64,000 bases of DNA, from positions 1 through 64,000 of the forward strand of contig BCJJ01000045.1 of the NCBI GenBank assembly GCA_039545355.1. The letters are read 5' to 3'. Positions 20,932-32,178 of the stretch are shown here, piece after piece. This DNA is from Trichosporon coremiiforme. Lineage: Eukaryota > Basidiomycota > Tremellomycetes > Trichosporonales > Trichosporonaceae. The position numbers and the translations under genes are program-made. Each line of letters begins with the position of its first letter. The first letter of the stretch is position 1. A model generated the notes under the pieces. That model searched no databases. It was not told the origin of the DNA and worked only from the letters and a program-made list of their open reading frames with translations.

Positions 20932-23755
20932 TCAGAATCCTCCTGGCCGACGCTTTTGAGTAGCAGATTTTCGCTTGACCAGCGTTCGCGACCCGTACAC
21001 ACCTGGCTCGATTTGTGTTTGAACCGATGGAGTTTCGCGCTCAATAGGTGGAACGGAGCTAGCGAGGGATTGTGAGACATTCGGCCGAAGTACAGATATC
21101 GTCTCTGAGACGGGCTGCACCGCCGGAATCGCTGTAACCGACGGTTCAAACGATTGCAGTGTTTCGCGCGTTCGTTGCGTCTGAGGGGGTGGCCGTTGAG
21201 ACGGCAGTTTGCGGATTGGTCGACTGTCGGGCGGCTGATGAGCGAGTGCTTCTCGTAACCTGTGCACCCCTCGCCACGAACGCGGATCAGTGCCGATGTC
21301 CCAGGATCCTAGGAGTCGCTCAACTGTCGCCAGATTGCCGCTGTCGAGTAATTCTGTCTCGCTTGCCACTGCAGACGAGTCAGCTGCCCTGATCCCGCCG
21401 GAGGAGGGAACAGCACCCTCGCGCACCAGACATGCGATTCCCAGGGCTGGGTCGGTCGCGGTATGACAAGCCACCGAGGACAGCGACAAGTCAAAGTTCA
21501 CCCTAGTTGGCAGACCTTCACACAGCTGCCGGTCGATGTCGACGCCCGTTCTACCAGCGCACGGAAGCGAACGTTCCAACTCGACAATGATCGCCGCCTG
21601 ATTGACGGACGCCGTAGGAGCTAAGGCATTCATCGCAGCCGTTGTGGCCGGAAGCTCTCTTTCGGCGGCCAGGTCTGCTCTGTCTGTTAGAAGGTACACA
21701 TCTCTCGAAACGAACGCTGTGCGCATGTAGCTTGTGGGGGACCTCTGCTCGGCGAGACGGCCTTCAAGCTCCCCTTCCCTAAGAGTCGAATCTTCCACAG
21801 GTTTGTGCAGTTCTGTCATCAGCTCAGGTCGAACTCTCGGGTACCTTGCCAAGCCCATCGACCATGTAACGACGCATATCGCGTCGCCGCTACATCATTG
21901 ACACTGAGCATTGCCTTTTGATGATTGGCTTCCAGCTGCGATAAATCGGGACCCCAATGCGGGCTTGCGGTTGTCCTCTCTGGATATGGGAGTCCAGTGC
22001 TCCGCGGAGTACCGTGTACCACTTCGATAAAGACGACGGAGCCGTCTAGGTATTGCAACCCGAGGACGAAGACCACCGACGCGGAGTGGTTCGCCAGAGG
22101 TTGAAGTGGCACGAGCGACCGTAGAGCCTGGTGGCCATGGCTCTCGAGTTGTACACACCAAGGCAGACAGGCGACTGCCAACTTAGAACCGGTGGAAATG
22201 CGCACTCCCAGCACATACTCCACAGAAGAGGAGCTCAATACGACCAGCTCTTCGCCTGTCTGTCCCTGTCCCATTGAATGTTGAGGCTGTCCTATTACTG
22301 CAAGGGCAATGTCTGTTGCGCTTCCCCCACCAAAGTCATGATCCCACCGCAGTGGTGAATATCCAGGACGAAATTCGTCTATCCAAATCAATTGTCGAGT
22401 GGTGGTAAGACAAGTGAACGCTGCATGCCGAGCAGCCGCGCTTCTGTCCAGCCCAGTGAATTGTGAGCCGTCATCCAAACAGATAAGATCCTCGTAACGC
22501 GGTCCAGAGGTATTCTGGGCATCAGAAGAGAGGGAGAGGTATGAGAGGTATCGACGTACGCTGATATCAATGGCGATCAACTTTCTGCGCGATAGCACCA
22601 GGACAGTGTCAGAGCGTGCACCGAAGGACACCCGATAAAAGTCGCCGTCGTCTACTGGCTGCCTGACTCTGCAACTTACATCAGACAACAATGCCCAGAC
22701 TGTACTCACAGTTCTGAATTGCCGTTGTCACCCTTCCAGATCCACACACCACCATCACAGTCCACGATAGCAGCACGGCCGGGGATGGAAGGATCCAGAG
22801 CGACGTCTGCGTGGCTGCAGCCATCCGTATCTCGCACGAGGATCTCTCCTACATTCGAAACCGACACTGGCAGTCTGCGAGTGGAAGCCTGATTGATGTC
22901 GGCGGCAAGACTCAAGAACTTGGTGGACCCTACCAAGCGGACTGCCAGCAATACGCGAGACTCTGAAGGCACCCGTCAGCTGTGGAGTTGAAGCAGCCCA
23001 TGCAGAGTAAACTTACGACTAGACCTTGAGACTAGGGAGGATGCCGCCAACTGCAGTATTGGTGTTCTGAAGGTTTCCGCGGGCTCTGCGACAGCATCTA
23101 GCGACACTTCAGCTTCCGCGTATGCGGATCGAGTTCCCACAACGGGTGAGATATCTGCATGTCAACGGCTCTCCCGTGTTCCTCACTCACTGAGCTGCTC
23201 CCCCACTCGACCCATTGGAAAGCATAACAGGGGAGGGATGCCTTCGCATTCAAAGTCCAAATTCACGAGAACTTCCCCTTGAGTGACCTCATGCTGCATC
23301 CGTGGCTGGTCATGGATCTGGGCGATCGTCTCATGGATGACTGGAAGAACGGAGCTTGTTTCCACGGGGTCTCGCATGTCGGAGACAAACCGAGTCTCAA
23401 CATCAGCGAGATATCTCACAGCCAAACGTACTGCAGACGCCAGCGCAACATGTATCGGAAACCTGCAATCATCAGAGGGTGCTGTTTGCATTGGAGGGAA
23501 CGCAGGCCGGGCTGACTTCATTCGCAGGGGCTCTGATCCTGGACGTCAGAAGCATGCTTCGACGATCACCTCACTTTCCCCACGAGACGGCCACACCCAT
23601 GTCCATCTGCTTTCATGGAATAAAAGCTCGCTGGTTCCTCTTCGTCCCATGGCGTGGCGAGGGCCAGAGCGAGTTGTTGACGACATGCGGGCGGGGGAAG
23701 TGGATCTAGCTGCCGGGCTGGGCGGCTTGGAAGAGATCATGACCGGAGCGGACAT
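20932..23755 (-). CDS. Probable RRN6-like subunit of the RNA polymerase I core factor
   Basis: The likely start is ATG 23755 (MSAPVMISSK), with an in-frame TAA nine bases upstream. A 34-nt intron (about 23579-23546) joins WVWPSRGE to SEPLRMKSARPAF. The middle (about 23183-21855) reads as beta-propeller-like strands: SVLLAVRLVGSTKFLSL, AAIVDCDGGVWIWKGDN, ARSDTVLVLSRRKLIAIDI. Then comes a helical region with LLGSWDIGTDPRSW and a Pro/Ser-rich tail that ends in a basic KRRPGGF. A WNxGxDP-type block followed by a tail ending in basic residues plus GF matches what I know of Rrn6/TAF1C family proteins, which recruit Pol I to rDNA. The assignment is by pattern only, since this family diverges fast. 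There are about 880 residues. Exons upstream of 23755 cannot be excluded. Confidence 0.5.
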
Positions 23756-24016
23756 GCTGTATTATCGAAGCATCCGAAATTCCGAATCCAACTGCAGCCA
23801 AAGTCGAGTGTTGCCTCAGGATGGCCGTATGGTGTCCGCGACGGTATGAACGAGAGAGTGAACGGCTGGCAAAAGTTGACATCTAACCTCCACTTTTGCA
23901 GCAAACAACAACACCGTCTGGGGTCCCCGCATCTGATTGCGCGCGACATGAGGTTGGGGCTGCTTCGTGGTGCCGCCTGGGACACTGATGGAGCGAATGC
24001 ATGCATAATGTTTCTT

Positions 24017-24950
24017 TCAAAGCCGATCCCAAAGATCCTGGTCTTCCTGGGTGAGGTTGCCAACATCCTGCGTGGACCGCGCCGAGCGCACTGCAGGGGG
24101 ACCATCGGAGTAAACCGGTTCATGCAGAGTTTGCCTTGATCGCGGGCCTGCTCCTACAAGCGTCCGTTCCGCGGCGGCTTCCTCATCCTCAGCATCCACG
24201 TCAAAGTCAAGCGCTAATGAAGCTGCTCGCGCTTGAGACAGGTCCATCGGCTTCGGAGGATTGAACAGGGAGTGTCCGGACCTGAACGTCAGCGATGTAT
24301 CAACGGGTTCACCGACCGTCGCAGAATATTTCCCAGGCGCAAGAACTGCACACCATTGCGGATCACCAGAAGCACCGTGTCAAGAACCTCCTCCTCTGCA
24401 CACAGTCAGCTGGGCATTTACGGAATCACTTACGTCGTGCCCCCTCTCCACACGGGCTGACGAAAACCACGAAAAGTGTGATCCCGCAGAAGAGAACTAG
24501 TATGAGGTCGATGATGTTGAGCAGGGTCATGGGGTATTTCTGAGAGTTAGAGCTGCATCAGGATTGTCAATCGTTCACCTTTCCGTAGGCTGTCCATCGC
24601 AGCGAAACCTCGGCCACCATCATCAGGTTGATGATGACTTCAAGGACATTCCATGACCATGGCGGGCATTGATGGTTGCCTTCCGTTAGATTCGTCCATG
24701 CGCTTTCAAGCTTACTTGTAGCCACAAGACTCAGCACCACTGTGGTCAAGCTTAAGCTCATCATGATGAAGTAGAAGAGGATGTAGTACCGGCTGAAGAT
24801 GATGCGGTTTGCCACACCCCGGAGCTGTTCGCTGGGCGGAAGACGGTACGAGGTGTGGTGACCAGCAGTGTTTCCCTGGAGCGCTCCACTGTCATCAAGT
24901 TCGTAATCTGCCGCCAACAGCCGATCATTAGGATCGTTGGGGTCGCTCAT
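24017..24950 (-). CDS. Small four-helix voltage-sensor/ion-transport-like membrane protein
   Basis: The start is ATG 24950 (MSDPNDPNDRLLAADYE). After a cytosolic N-terminus there are hydrophobic segments at YYILFYFIMMSLSLTTVVLS (S1-like), WSWNVLEVIINLMMVAEVSL (S2-like, with Glu in the helix), YPMTLLNIIDLILVLFCGI and onward (S3-like, Asp in the helix) and VLLVIRNGVQFLRLGNILRR (S4-like, with Arg residues). This is the layout of a lone voltage-sensor domain; no pore helices follow. Splicing with donor near 24325 and acceptor near 24285 (branch GCTGAC) extends the frame into SGHSLFNPPKPMDLSQARAAS, then an acidic tail AEDEEAAAE ending EDQDLWDRL. Without that splice the protein would stop just after the fourth helix. 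Function unknown; vacuole or organelle ion handling is a guess. Confidence 0.6.
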
Positions 24951-25609
24951 GACTGATTGTTGACGAAACAGTTAACTGGAGCAGTGTGTAATTGTGAAGG
25001 CATGTATGGCTGAATCCGAGGGTGAGGCGCGCTATGTCCGACTGAGCGTTGGTGTCGCGGCCAGATGCTATCGATGATGCAGTCGTGGTGCCTGGATATT
25101 TAGGCGCGCGGGGGTAAGCGAGCCTAACGAATGGGGTAGCCCCATTGACCCTTGGAGCCCCACGAAATTGCTCCGGATGATGCCAGGCCGAGGGTAGTTG
25201 TTTGTGGGCTTGCTGAGTCTACTCAAAACAACTTCGCCTCTGTGTCCTCCTCAAGCTGCTTCTCCGCCATCCCAAAGGCTGTGGGGTCTTCGTGGTCGTG
25301 GTACATCGACAGAACTTGACTGCAGGAACCGCCCTCACTGGAGCCTGGCAGCTCCAGAATTGACGGAACTTGTGTGTGTGTCAACTACCGACGGACGTGC
25401 TCTCTCGGTCCTTCGCCCCGTCCGGAACCAAGGATCATACACGCGTCCTCTGCCGCCCATCATTTACCACTGCGTTCACAGCCTTTCCCCTTTAATCCAT
25501 CGTTGAGTATAGTGAGTAGCAACTCAAGACAACTCGCTGACTCCAGCAACACTAGCAGTGAGAGCAAGTCGCCAACCAGGACAAGCTGGCTGTTCGCGGA
25601 CTCGACACT
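24951..25609. promoter_or_regulatory. Divergent promoter region of the voltage-sensor-like gene and glycogenin
   Basis: These 659 bases contain no supported gene. A perfect inverted repeat, AATGGGG-TAG-CCCCATT, lies at 25130-25146. The right half becomes CT-rich towards the glycogenin start, as a leader would. Confidence 0.45.
25130..25146. promoter_or_regulatory. Perfect inverted repeat AATGGGG-TAG-CCCCATT
   Basis: A 7+3+7 palindrome in the middle of the shared upstream region of the glycogenin and voltage-sensor-like genes, about 465 bases before the glycogenin ATG. It could be a dimeric zinc-finger site. Only the symmetry is seen. Confidence 0.4.
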
Positions 25610-27911
25610 ATGCTTCCACGAGCCTTCGTTACTCTTCTCACCGACTCATCGTATTTGCCTGGGGCTCTTGTATTGCTTTATGCTCTACGAGAGCTCCATC
25701 CAGCTCCTCGAGACTTCCAGATCGTCTGTCTGATCACTCCCGAGACCGTTGACGCTCGCGTTACCGGCGTCCTGCAAAATGCAGGCTTTGACCTAGTAAT
25801 CGGTGTGGAGCCAATTGCCTCTGATCAAGCGAATTTTCGCGGACTGGAATTGATGGGTGGGTGGCTCCTTCATGACCTGCACTGACTGTCCAGGACGTCC
25901 GGATTTGAACCTTGCTCTCACCAAACTACACGTCTTCCGTCTGGATTCCATGTTCTCCACGATCATCTACCTTGATGCCGACACATTGCCCATCAAATCT
26001 CTTTCGCATCTCTTCGATACGACTAGTCCTCATATTCTATCGGCGTGCCCGGACATCGGATGGCCCGATTGTTTCAACTCTGGGGTCATGGTCATCCGGC
26101 CGCAAGAGTCCGACTTTGAGGGCTTGCGTAAAGCGATACAGACCCAGAACAGCAGCTTTGACGGAGCTGATCAAGGCTTGTTGAATCAGTACTTCTCTGA
26201 GGACGGCGCGGGAGAGACATGGAATCGGCTCCCTTTCACGTACGCAACCCCTGCGCATCTGGACACTACTAACAGTCACAGTTACAATGTGACTCCAAGT
26301 GCGGCGTACCAGTATGCCCCGGCGTACAGATATTATGCGGACAGGATCAGCGTGCTGCACTTCATTGGGACGAAGAAGCCGTGGCAAAACCTTGCATCCC
26401 GTCCTGCCGGCGCGACGAGCAGCTCTCCGAACCCATACGACTGTGAGTTGCAGGAATAGGTTGTGAGCAAGCACTGATTCTCAGACAGCAGACTGCTCGA
26501 TCTCTGGTACGATGTCTACGACAAGTCTGTGAGACCGTCTGCCGTCCAACAGCCCGATCTCGCCCGGCGTTTTGAAGTGCCCGAGCATATCTCTGTCTGG
26601 AATCAACCCGGAGATTGCATTGACTCAGATGGGAGAATGAGTCTGGAGGAGCTCAGAGCGACGATTCTTACGGGTGTAGCTTCCACCAAGCAGGATCGGT
26701 ATATATCCATGCCGCTCGAGGGTAGAGTCGACTTGTTGATGCCCAAGGGCGACTCCAATAACGCACCTGATGAAAGTCGGAGGGACCCACCTATCAGGGC
26801 TGCGGGGCCTGTTGGGCACGCGGATGTCGGCAATCATCCTACAGGCAGCCCAGCCCAGCAGACGAGCGAAGACATGGATCCGGAACATAACGACAACTCG
26901 AGCAAAGTAGCATGGGACGCTGCCCACCACCCCCCACCCAAAAACAGTCGACCGGAAATGGCGATCCCTATGACTACAGTTTACGCCCCGGCGTGGGATG
27001 AACCATCCAGTGCATCTGCAGCCTACTTCGAAGACATGGTAGAGACTGCGCTCGACTATCCTGCCCTCCCCAACAACGTTCGGTCGAATGACTGGTATGG
27101 AGATATCACGGCGACCAAGCCGGATCCACGGATGGTTTCGAACGTCTTCCCTTGGGAGAACGACCCTCAGAGCCGCCCGACAGTGACTAGACGATTCCCC
27201 AGAGACCTCACAGCGGAAGGCATGTCGCAAGAGGCGACGCCTTTCAGAGATGCGCACGATCCCGATACCCTCACAGGTGGGCAAAGTGCCGGACGCATAT
27301 CGGTCAGGCCCGGCAGCCCGTCTCATAGCAGAGGGAAGGCGCAGGTCGTTTCTGAGCTCAGCGCACCCCATATCCATCGCCCTATGCTCGATTTCGCTGA
27401 ATCCATGGCTTCGTATACGAACGCTTGGGATGAGGTTGCGTCAATCACCACATATGCTAAACGGTTAACCGCATTGGGTATTGGCGTGGAACGTCGTGCA
27501 CAAGCGAATGGGTTGGAGACGGCAGTTGGGACTCCCCGAGGGACTTCCACGCCCTCCTTGGACGTCTCGTCACCGAGGCGCTCACCCTCTTCCAGCAGTG
27601 CAGATGGAGATGATGAAGCTGAGAGGGACGAGGGGCTCCATGCGAAGATGGGCCGCGGGCGCTCTCCTACGTACAGAGACAGAGAAGCTCAAACGGAGCG
27701 TTTCGGCGTAGATGCCATGGTTCAGACCTCGCCAGGACTGTCAGAGGCCTTGCGACCTAGTAATACGACTGCCAAGCCACCCAAGGGGTCGCGGCCCTCG
27801 CACTCGCGGCAGCAGTCGAGTCGTTCGTGGGATCCTAACACAGACGTCGATCTGCGAAGGCAGGATTCTACTGAAGTTCTTCAGCGGTTCATGAAGGCGA
27901 ACGCGGAATGA
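25610..27911 (+). CDS. GLG1: Glycogenin, self-glucosylating primer of glycogen synthesis
   Basis: Three exons (25610-25856, 25894-26442, 26485-27911) give 740 residues. The first 270 or so are a GT8 glycosyltransferase: RAFVTLLTDSSYLPGALVL, LNLALTKLHVFRL, the DxD site in IIYLDADTLP, GWPDCFNSGVMVI, GADQGLLNQYFS and VLHFIGTKKPWQ. The enzyme adds glucose from UDP-glucose to its own tyrosine to start a glycogen particle (family knowledge). A long Ser/Pro-rich, likely disordered middle follows. The extreme C-terminus WDPNTDVDLRRQDSTEVLQRF matches the conserved glycogen-synthase-binding motif. The start ATG is the first in frame before MLPRAFVT. Both introns are 37-42 nt. TPS1 follows in the same direction after 542 bases. 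Confidence 0.92.
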
Positions 27912-28453
27912 GCCGCGGGGACAATCGGTTGCAACAATATTTGTAGAAGGTCAATATGGAATAGGCGCAATGCATCGACTATGTTCACACATTCGAAGGC
28001 AACTGCGGCCCTAAATGACGCAAGAACAGAATGGCGCCGAGTCCGTGCCTGAAGAGGCGATGGGGGCGATGGGAGGTTAACACTGGAGCTCTGGTCGTCT
28101 TACATCGCTCTCACTCTAAACGCGCTCTTCTCACGATTCCGGCTTTCTCAGCATCCTGTCAAGCCTTTCCAGCGTTGTCTCGTCTCTCGTTAACTTTCCA
28201 ACTTCCAAGCTGCGAATAAGCTACGACCAAGGAGGAGAAGAAGTCTCGATTGTGACGTTTCAACAGCCTCGAGGTCCAGATACCCGCGGCCTGACGTCAC
28301 ATCAGCAGTCCAGATCTTTCGGTCCACCTGCCCCAATCAATTTCACTTTCGCTTGATCATCACAACACAATCCATCTCTTCCGCTCACCGAACACATCGT
28401 TTGAACATTTGAGCCTGGCTGAACGCGCTACCGACTGTCAACGAGTGTCAAAC
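27912..28453. promoter_or_regulatory. Intergenic region, TPS1 promoter and leader
   Basis: These 542 bases between glycogenin and TPS1 hold no supported gene. The last 130 bases are CT-rich with CAATC/ATCACAAC-type leader sequence. No diagnostic stress element was assigned with confidence. Confidence 0.4.
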
Positions 28454-30774
28454 ATGAGTGACCCAGCGTATCCGAACAACCACCATTCCTCTCCCCGCTC
28501 CAATCACTCTCCGCAGATGTTCACCTACGACTCTCTTCCCAAGACTGAGAATGGTGCATCCGAACCACGCCTCATCATCGTTTCGAACCGCCTGCCGGTC
28601 ACCATAACTAAGGAGGCGAACGGAGACTACACCTTCAAGGTATATCACTGTAACTATCACGCTTACGGATTCACAGATGTCATCTGGCGGTCTTGTGTCA
28701 GCGCTGTCCGGCTGCAAAAAGACCATGTCATTCACATGGATAGGATGGCCCGGCAAAGATGTACGTTTGAGGCACTGGGCAAGACTGACATGAAGATCCC
28801 GGTGCAGGACCGAGAATATCTCAACCGCCGGCTGCTGGAGGAGTATCAGTGCTATCCAGTCTATCTTTCCGACGATCTAGCGGATCGTCACTACAATGGT
28901 TAGAACGTCTACGGGAAGATGCGACTAACCTCAGGTTTCTCCAATTCCATTCTATGGCCGCTGTTCCATTATCATCCCGGGGAAATGAACTTCGACGCCT
29001 CGTACTGGCTGGCATATCGTGAAGCAAACATCAGGTTTGCAGATGTGGTTTCCAACTTTGTTCAAACCGGGGATGTCGTGTGGGTTCAAGACTACCATCT
29101 CATGCTTCTACCTATGCTCCTGCGATCCATGATCTCTGGTGAATCTGCGCAGGGAGAGATGACTCGCAAGGAGATGGGAAGGGTAAAGGCAGGTGTCGAC
29201 GATGTGGAAGAGTTCGGCATGCAACACGGCGTCGCCCAGGGTCTCGATGAAGGTGTTGAAATGTTGGAGGATGTAGAAGAAGAGGGTGGAGAGGTGACCA
29301 CCACGGGTGGCAGCCATCATACCGCCATGGTCCGAGGCCTGAGTGCGTTCCAACAACAAGAAGTTCAAGCTCGCCAGAGGGGAAAAGGAGGCGTCCGTAT
29401 CGGCTTCTTCCTTCACACGCCATTCCCATCCAGCGAGATTTACCGGTAAGCGAAAGCATGTCGCTATTGCTAACGAGCAAGCATTCTGCCTGTTCGCCGC
29501 GAGATTCTACTGGGCGTTCTGCAATGTGACTTGATCGGGTACGTCAATCACTTTGACAAAGGCTTACGGCAGATTCCACACTTATGACTATGCCCGCCAC
29601 TTCCTGTCGTCGTGTACGCGTATCCTCGGTCTTGAAACTCAACCCAACGGGATCGAATTCGAGGGCAGGTATGCTCAAGTTGGAACGTTCCCCATCGGCA
29701 TTGACCCATGGCAATTTGTGGAAGGCGTCAAGAGCCCCGCTGTCCAGACTAGGTTGGAGAAGCTCGAGCGCCGGTTCGAAGATTGCAAGGTTATCATCGG
29801 TGTCGATCGCCTGGATTATATCAAAGGCATTCCACAGAAACTACATGCTCTCGAGGTGTTCCTGACCCAGCACCCAGAATGGATCGGCAAGGTAAGCTCT
29901 CCCACTGCTAATCGGTCCTGACACTGCTTCAGGTGGTTCTGATCCAACTAGCGATTCCTTCTCGTCAGGATGTTGAAGAGTACATGAATCTCCGCTCATG
30001 TGTGAACGAACTAGTGGGCAGAATCAACGGCCAGTTCAGCACACCCACATGGTCACCCATTATCTTCATGCACCGCTCGGTTCCATTCGAGGAATTGACT
30101 GCCATGTACGCCCTGGCCGATGTCTGCCTCGTCACGTCGACTCGCGACGGAATGAACCTGTGAGTGCAGATGAGTTTGGCGGCGCTGACTGCAGTGTCGC
30201 TTATGAGTACATCTCGACACAATCTGAGAAGCATGGCTCCATGATCCTTTCAGAGTTTGCGGGGTAAGTGACAAAAGCGGTCCGGTATCTGATATCCCCC
30301 AGAGCCTCTCAGAGTCTGGCTGGGTCTCTAATCATTAATCCCTGTGAGTCTCTCTCCCGCTACCTCGCTAATCTGGAAGGGGACGTCGACTCCACGGCGA
30401 GTGCGATTCACACAGCACTGACTTTATCGCCTCAAGTACGGGAGCAGAACTGGACCAAGCTCTTCTCTGTAAGTGACCTTCGTTATTCATCACTGACTGT
30501 CAGTACGTTTCCAAGTTCGTACGGATACAGGGCCGTTTCTCACCCGGATTACTGCTGACGATGTAGCTTTACGGCTCAATCCTGGGGTTTGTCCTTCCTC
30601 AACGAGCTGAATCGTTCCACCGGCCGACCGCCCTCCGGCCCTCTGCTCGGTGGGCGGCGCAAGTCCAGCTCTAGCCTGAGCAGGACGAGTTCGAAGACCA
30701 GCATCAAGCGACGTTTCACCGTCGGCAACTCCTCCGCTACCACTCCGAAAGCGGAACACAGTAAACTCGAATAG
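28454..30774 (+). CDS. TPS1: Trehalose-6-phosphate synthase (UDP-forming)
   Basis: About eleven exons: the first are 28454-28639, 28677-28760, 28796-28898, 28935-29445, 29482-29538 and 29573-29891. GT20 signatures are LIIVSNRLPVTI, SSGGLVSALSG, FTWIGWPGKD, WPLFHYHPGEMNFD, VWVQDYHLMLLPMLLR, RIGFFLHTPFPSSEIYR, FPIGIDPWQF, VIGVDRLDYIKGIPQKL, TSTRDGMNLVAYEY and SEFAGASQSLAGSLIINP. The enzyme joins UDP-glucose and glucose-6-phosphate; trehalose protects against heat and stress and matters for fungal virulence (established). Within the catalytic domain, between MLLRSMISG and the RIGFFLH block, sits an extra acidic segment of roughly 75 residues. The tail after WGLSFLNEL is Ser-rich and basic. The last intron uses a GTTCGT donor to give YVSNFTAQSW. 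Confidence 0.95.
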
Positions 30775-31699
30775 AACTGATAGGACTGATCGCAAACCAG
30801 TCAACTAGAAGAAAGGGATCTCTATCGCCCAGTAATATGAAAATGTATGCAGCTTCGTCGATCTGACACGCCAAGGAGCGTCCCTGCCCATTGATGCGCG
30901 CCCGCCGCCGATTGCCGATGGCTCGCGCTTCCCTCGACCGTATCAGGTGACACCATGAAATAGTGCTGACCGGAAGCAGGAGCGGCCGGCTAATAACACT
31001 GACTCTGAGGAAGCCAAGAGTCAAGAGTCCGCAGCTGCTGAAGGTGGTGGCTTCTTCCGTGGGAAATTTGAAACAACGTTCACTCATTCATGACATTGTA
31101 GGTCGTTGAGCATGGTGTGAGCCCGTGCTGGTACCTGTCACCTATGTTGTTTAACCTCACTGCCTCCGCTTCAACGAGAGTCTTGTTACGGCGAGAGCGT
31201 CAGCGGAAGCTGTCCTATATAGGGAGGGATGAACACCCTTAGTCAGTAGCCGTAGAATCAAGCCCAAAAAAATCAGAAATTAGACGCTGATCTCTTTGCG
31301 GATGCAAACGGTCAGATTGGAGGTTGATTACTGAAGAGATCGGCGTCTTCTGAGATTTTTGCCAAAGAATCAGCTCAAACGGAGCAGAATTGAATGTGAG
31401 GGAACTCTAACCGGTAGACGCGCCGTTTGCGGGAACCACCAACTGCCTATCGCCGGTTCCGCTTTGTGCCGAGACTCGAGCGGGCTGGGCAGCTGGAGCT
31501 GGGCAACAGGAAAGCAAGGGAAGCAAGAGAAGCAAGGAGATATGACCCTCACAAGTGGGGTACCCAAATGCACATCGCAAGTCATTGTGGGATGCCGTTC
31601 ACGTGGATACCTCTGAAATGGAAATGGTTGTTGCATTATGGCCCCATGGATCACCGACACAAACTGCCTTTCGCGACAAAAGGAATGTTCTTTCACTAT

Positions 31700-31760
31700 G
31701 GTTGACTTAGTTGACGTGACCACGGTTGACTTGACCATGGTTACGTCGACTTGACTAAGT
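31700..31760. repeat. Cluster of TTGAC motifs with inverted arms
   Basis: TTGAC occurs five times on the + strand within about 55 bases (starting 31702, 31711, 31726, 31731, 31751), three of them as GTTGAC. The outer arms ACTTAG (31705-31710) and CTAAGT (31755-31760) are inverted copies. Meaning unknown. Confidence 0.6.
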
Positions 31761-32159
31761 ACCGATGGCGACGTCCTCATATCGCCCAGACACCGCGGAC
31801 TTGCTCGCTGATGTGCAAGAAGCGCAGGGACAGATGCCCACGCGGTGCGTTTGGGATTCGCTGCCCCTGGAATCTCACCAACGACGTCGAACGCTCACGA
31901 GTTCCTAGCCTCCATCTGGGTTTTTCATCGCCAGATCCGCTGGAAAGGTTCTCGCTCGTTGCCGTTGCTTGTCGGACTACAGCTCGGGGCCGAGCGAGAC
32001 TGGTCGGGATCTGGGCAAGAGACGGACATCACGGGGCCTGGAGTAATGGTAGCAAACGTGGGAAACCGGCCTAGCCGGTGCTTCCTCCGACCGTGAATAT
32101 GTATCCGGTGCTTTCGAGGCCTGAATTGGTGGGGCAAGCGGGAGACTCCCAGAGACATC

Positions 32160-32178
32160 TGTTGCTGCTGCTGCTGCT
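32160..32178. repeat. Trinucleotide (TGC)n repeat
   Basis: About six uninterrupted CTG/TGC units on the + strand inside the gene-poor interval. Short and not obviously coding. Confidence 0.7.

Noticed and set aside
24017..24247. Start of the RRN6-like gene at ATG 24247
   Set aside because: The frame MDLSQARAASLALD joins better, through a good GCTGAC branch site and AG, to the upstream voltage-sensor-like gene, and a stop lies after DLWDRL.
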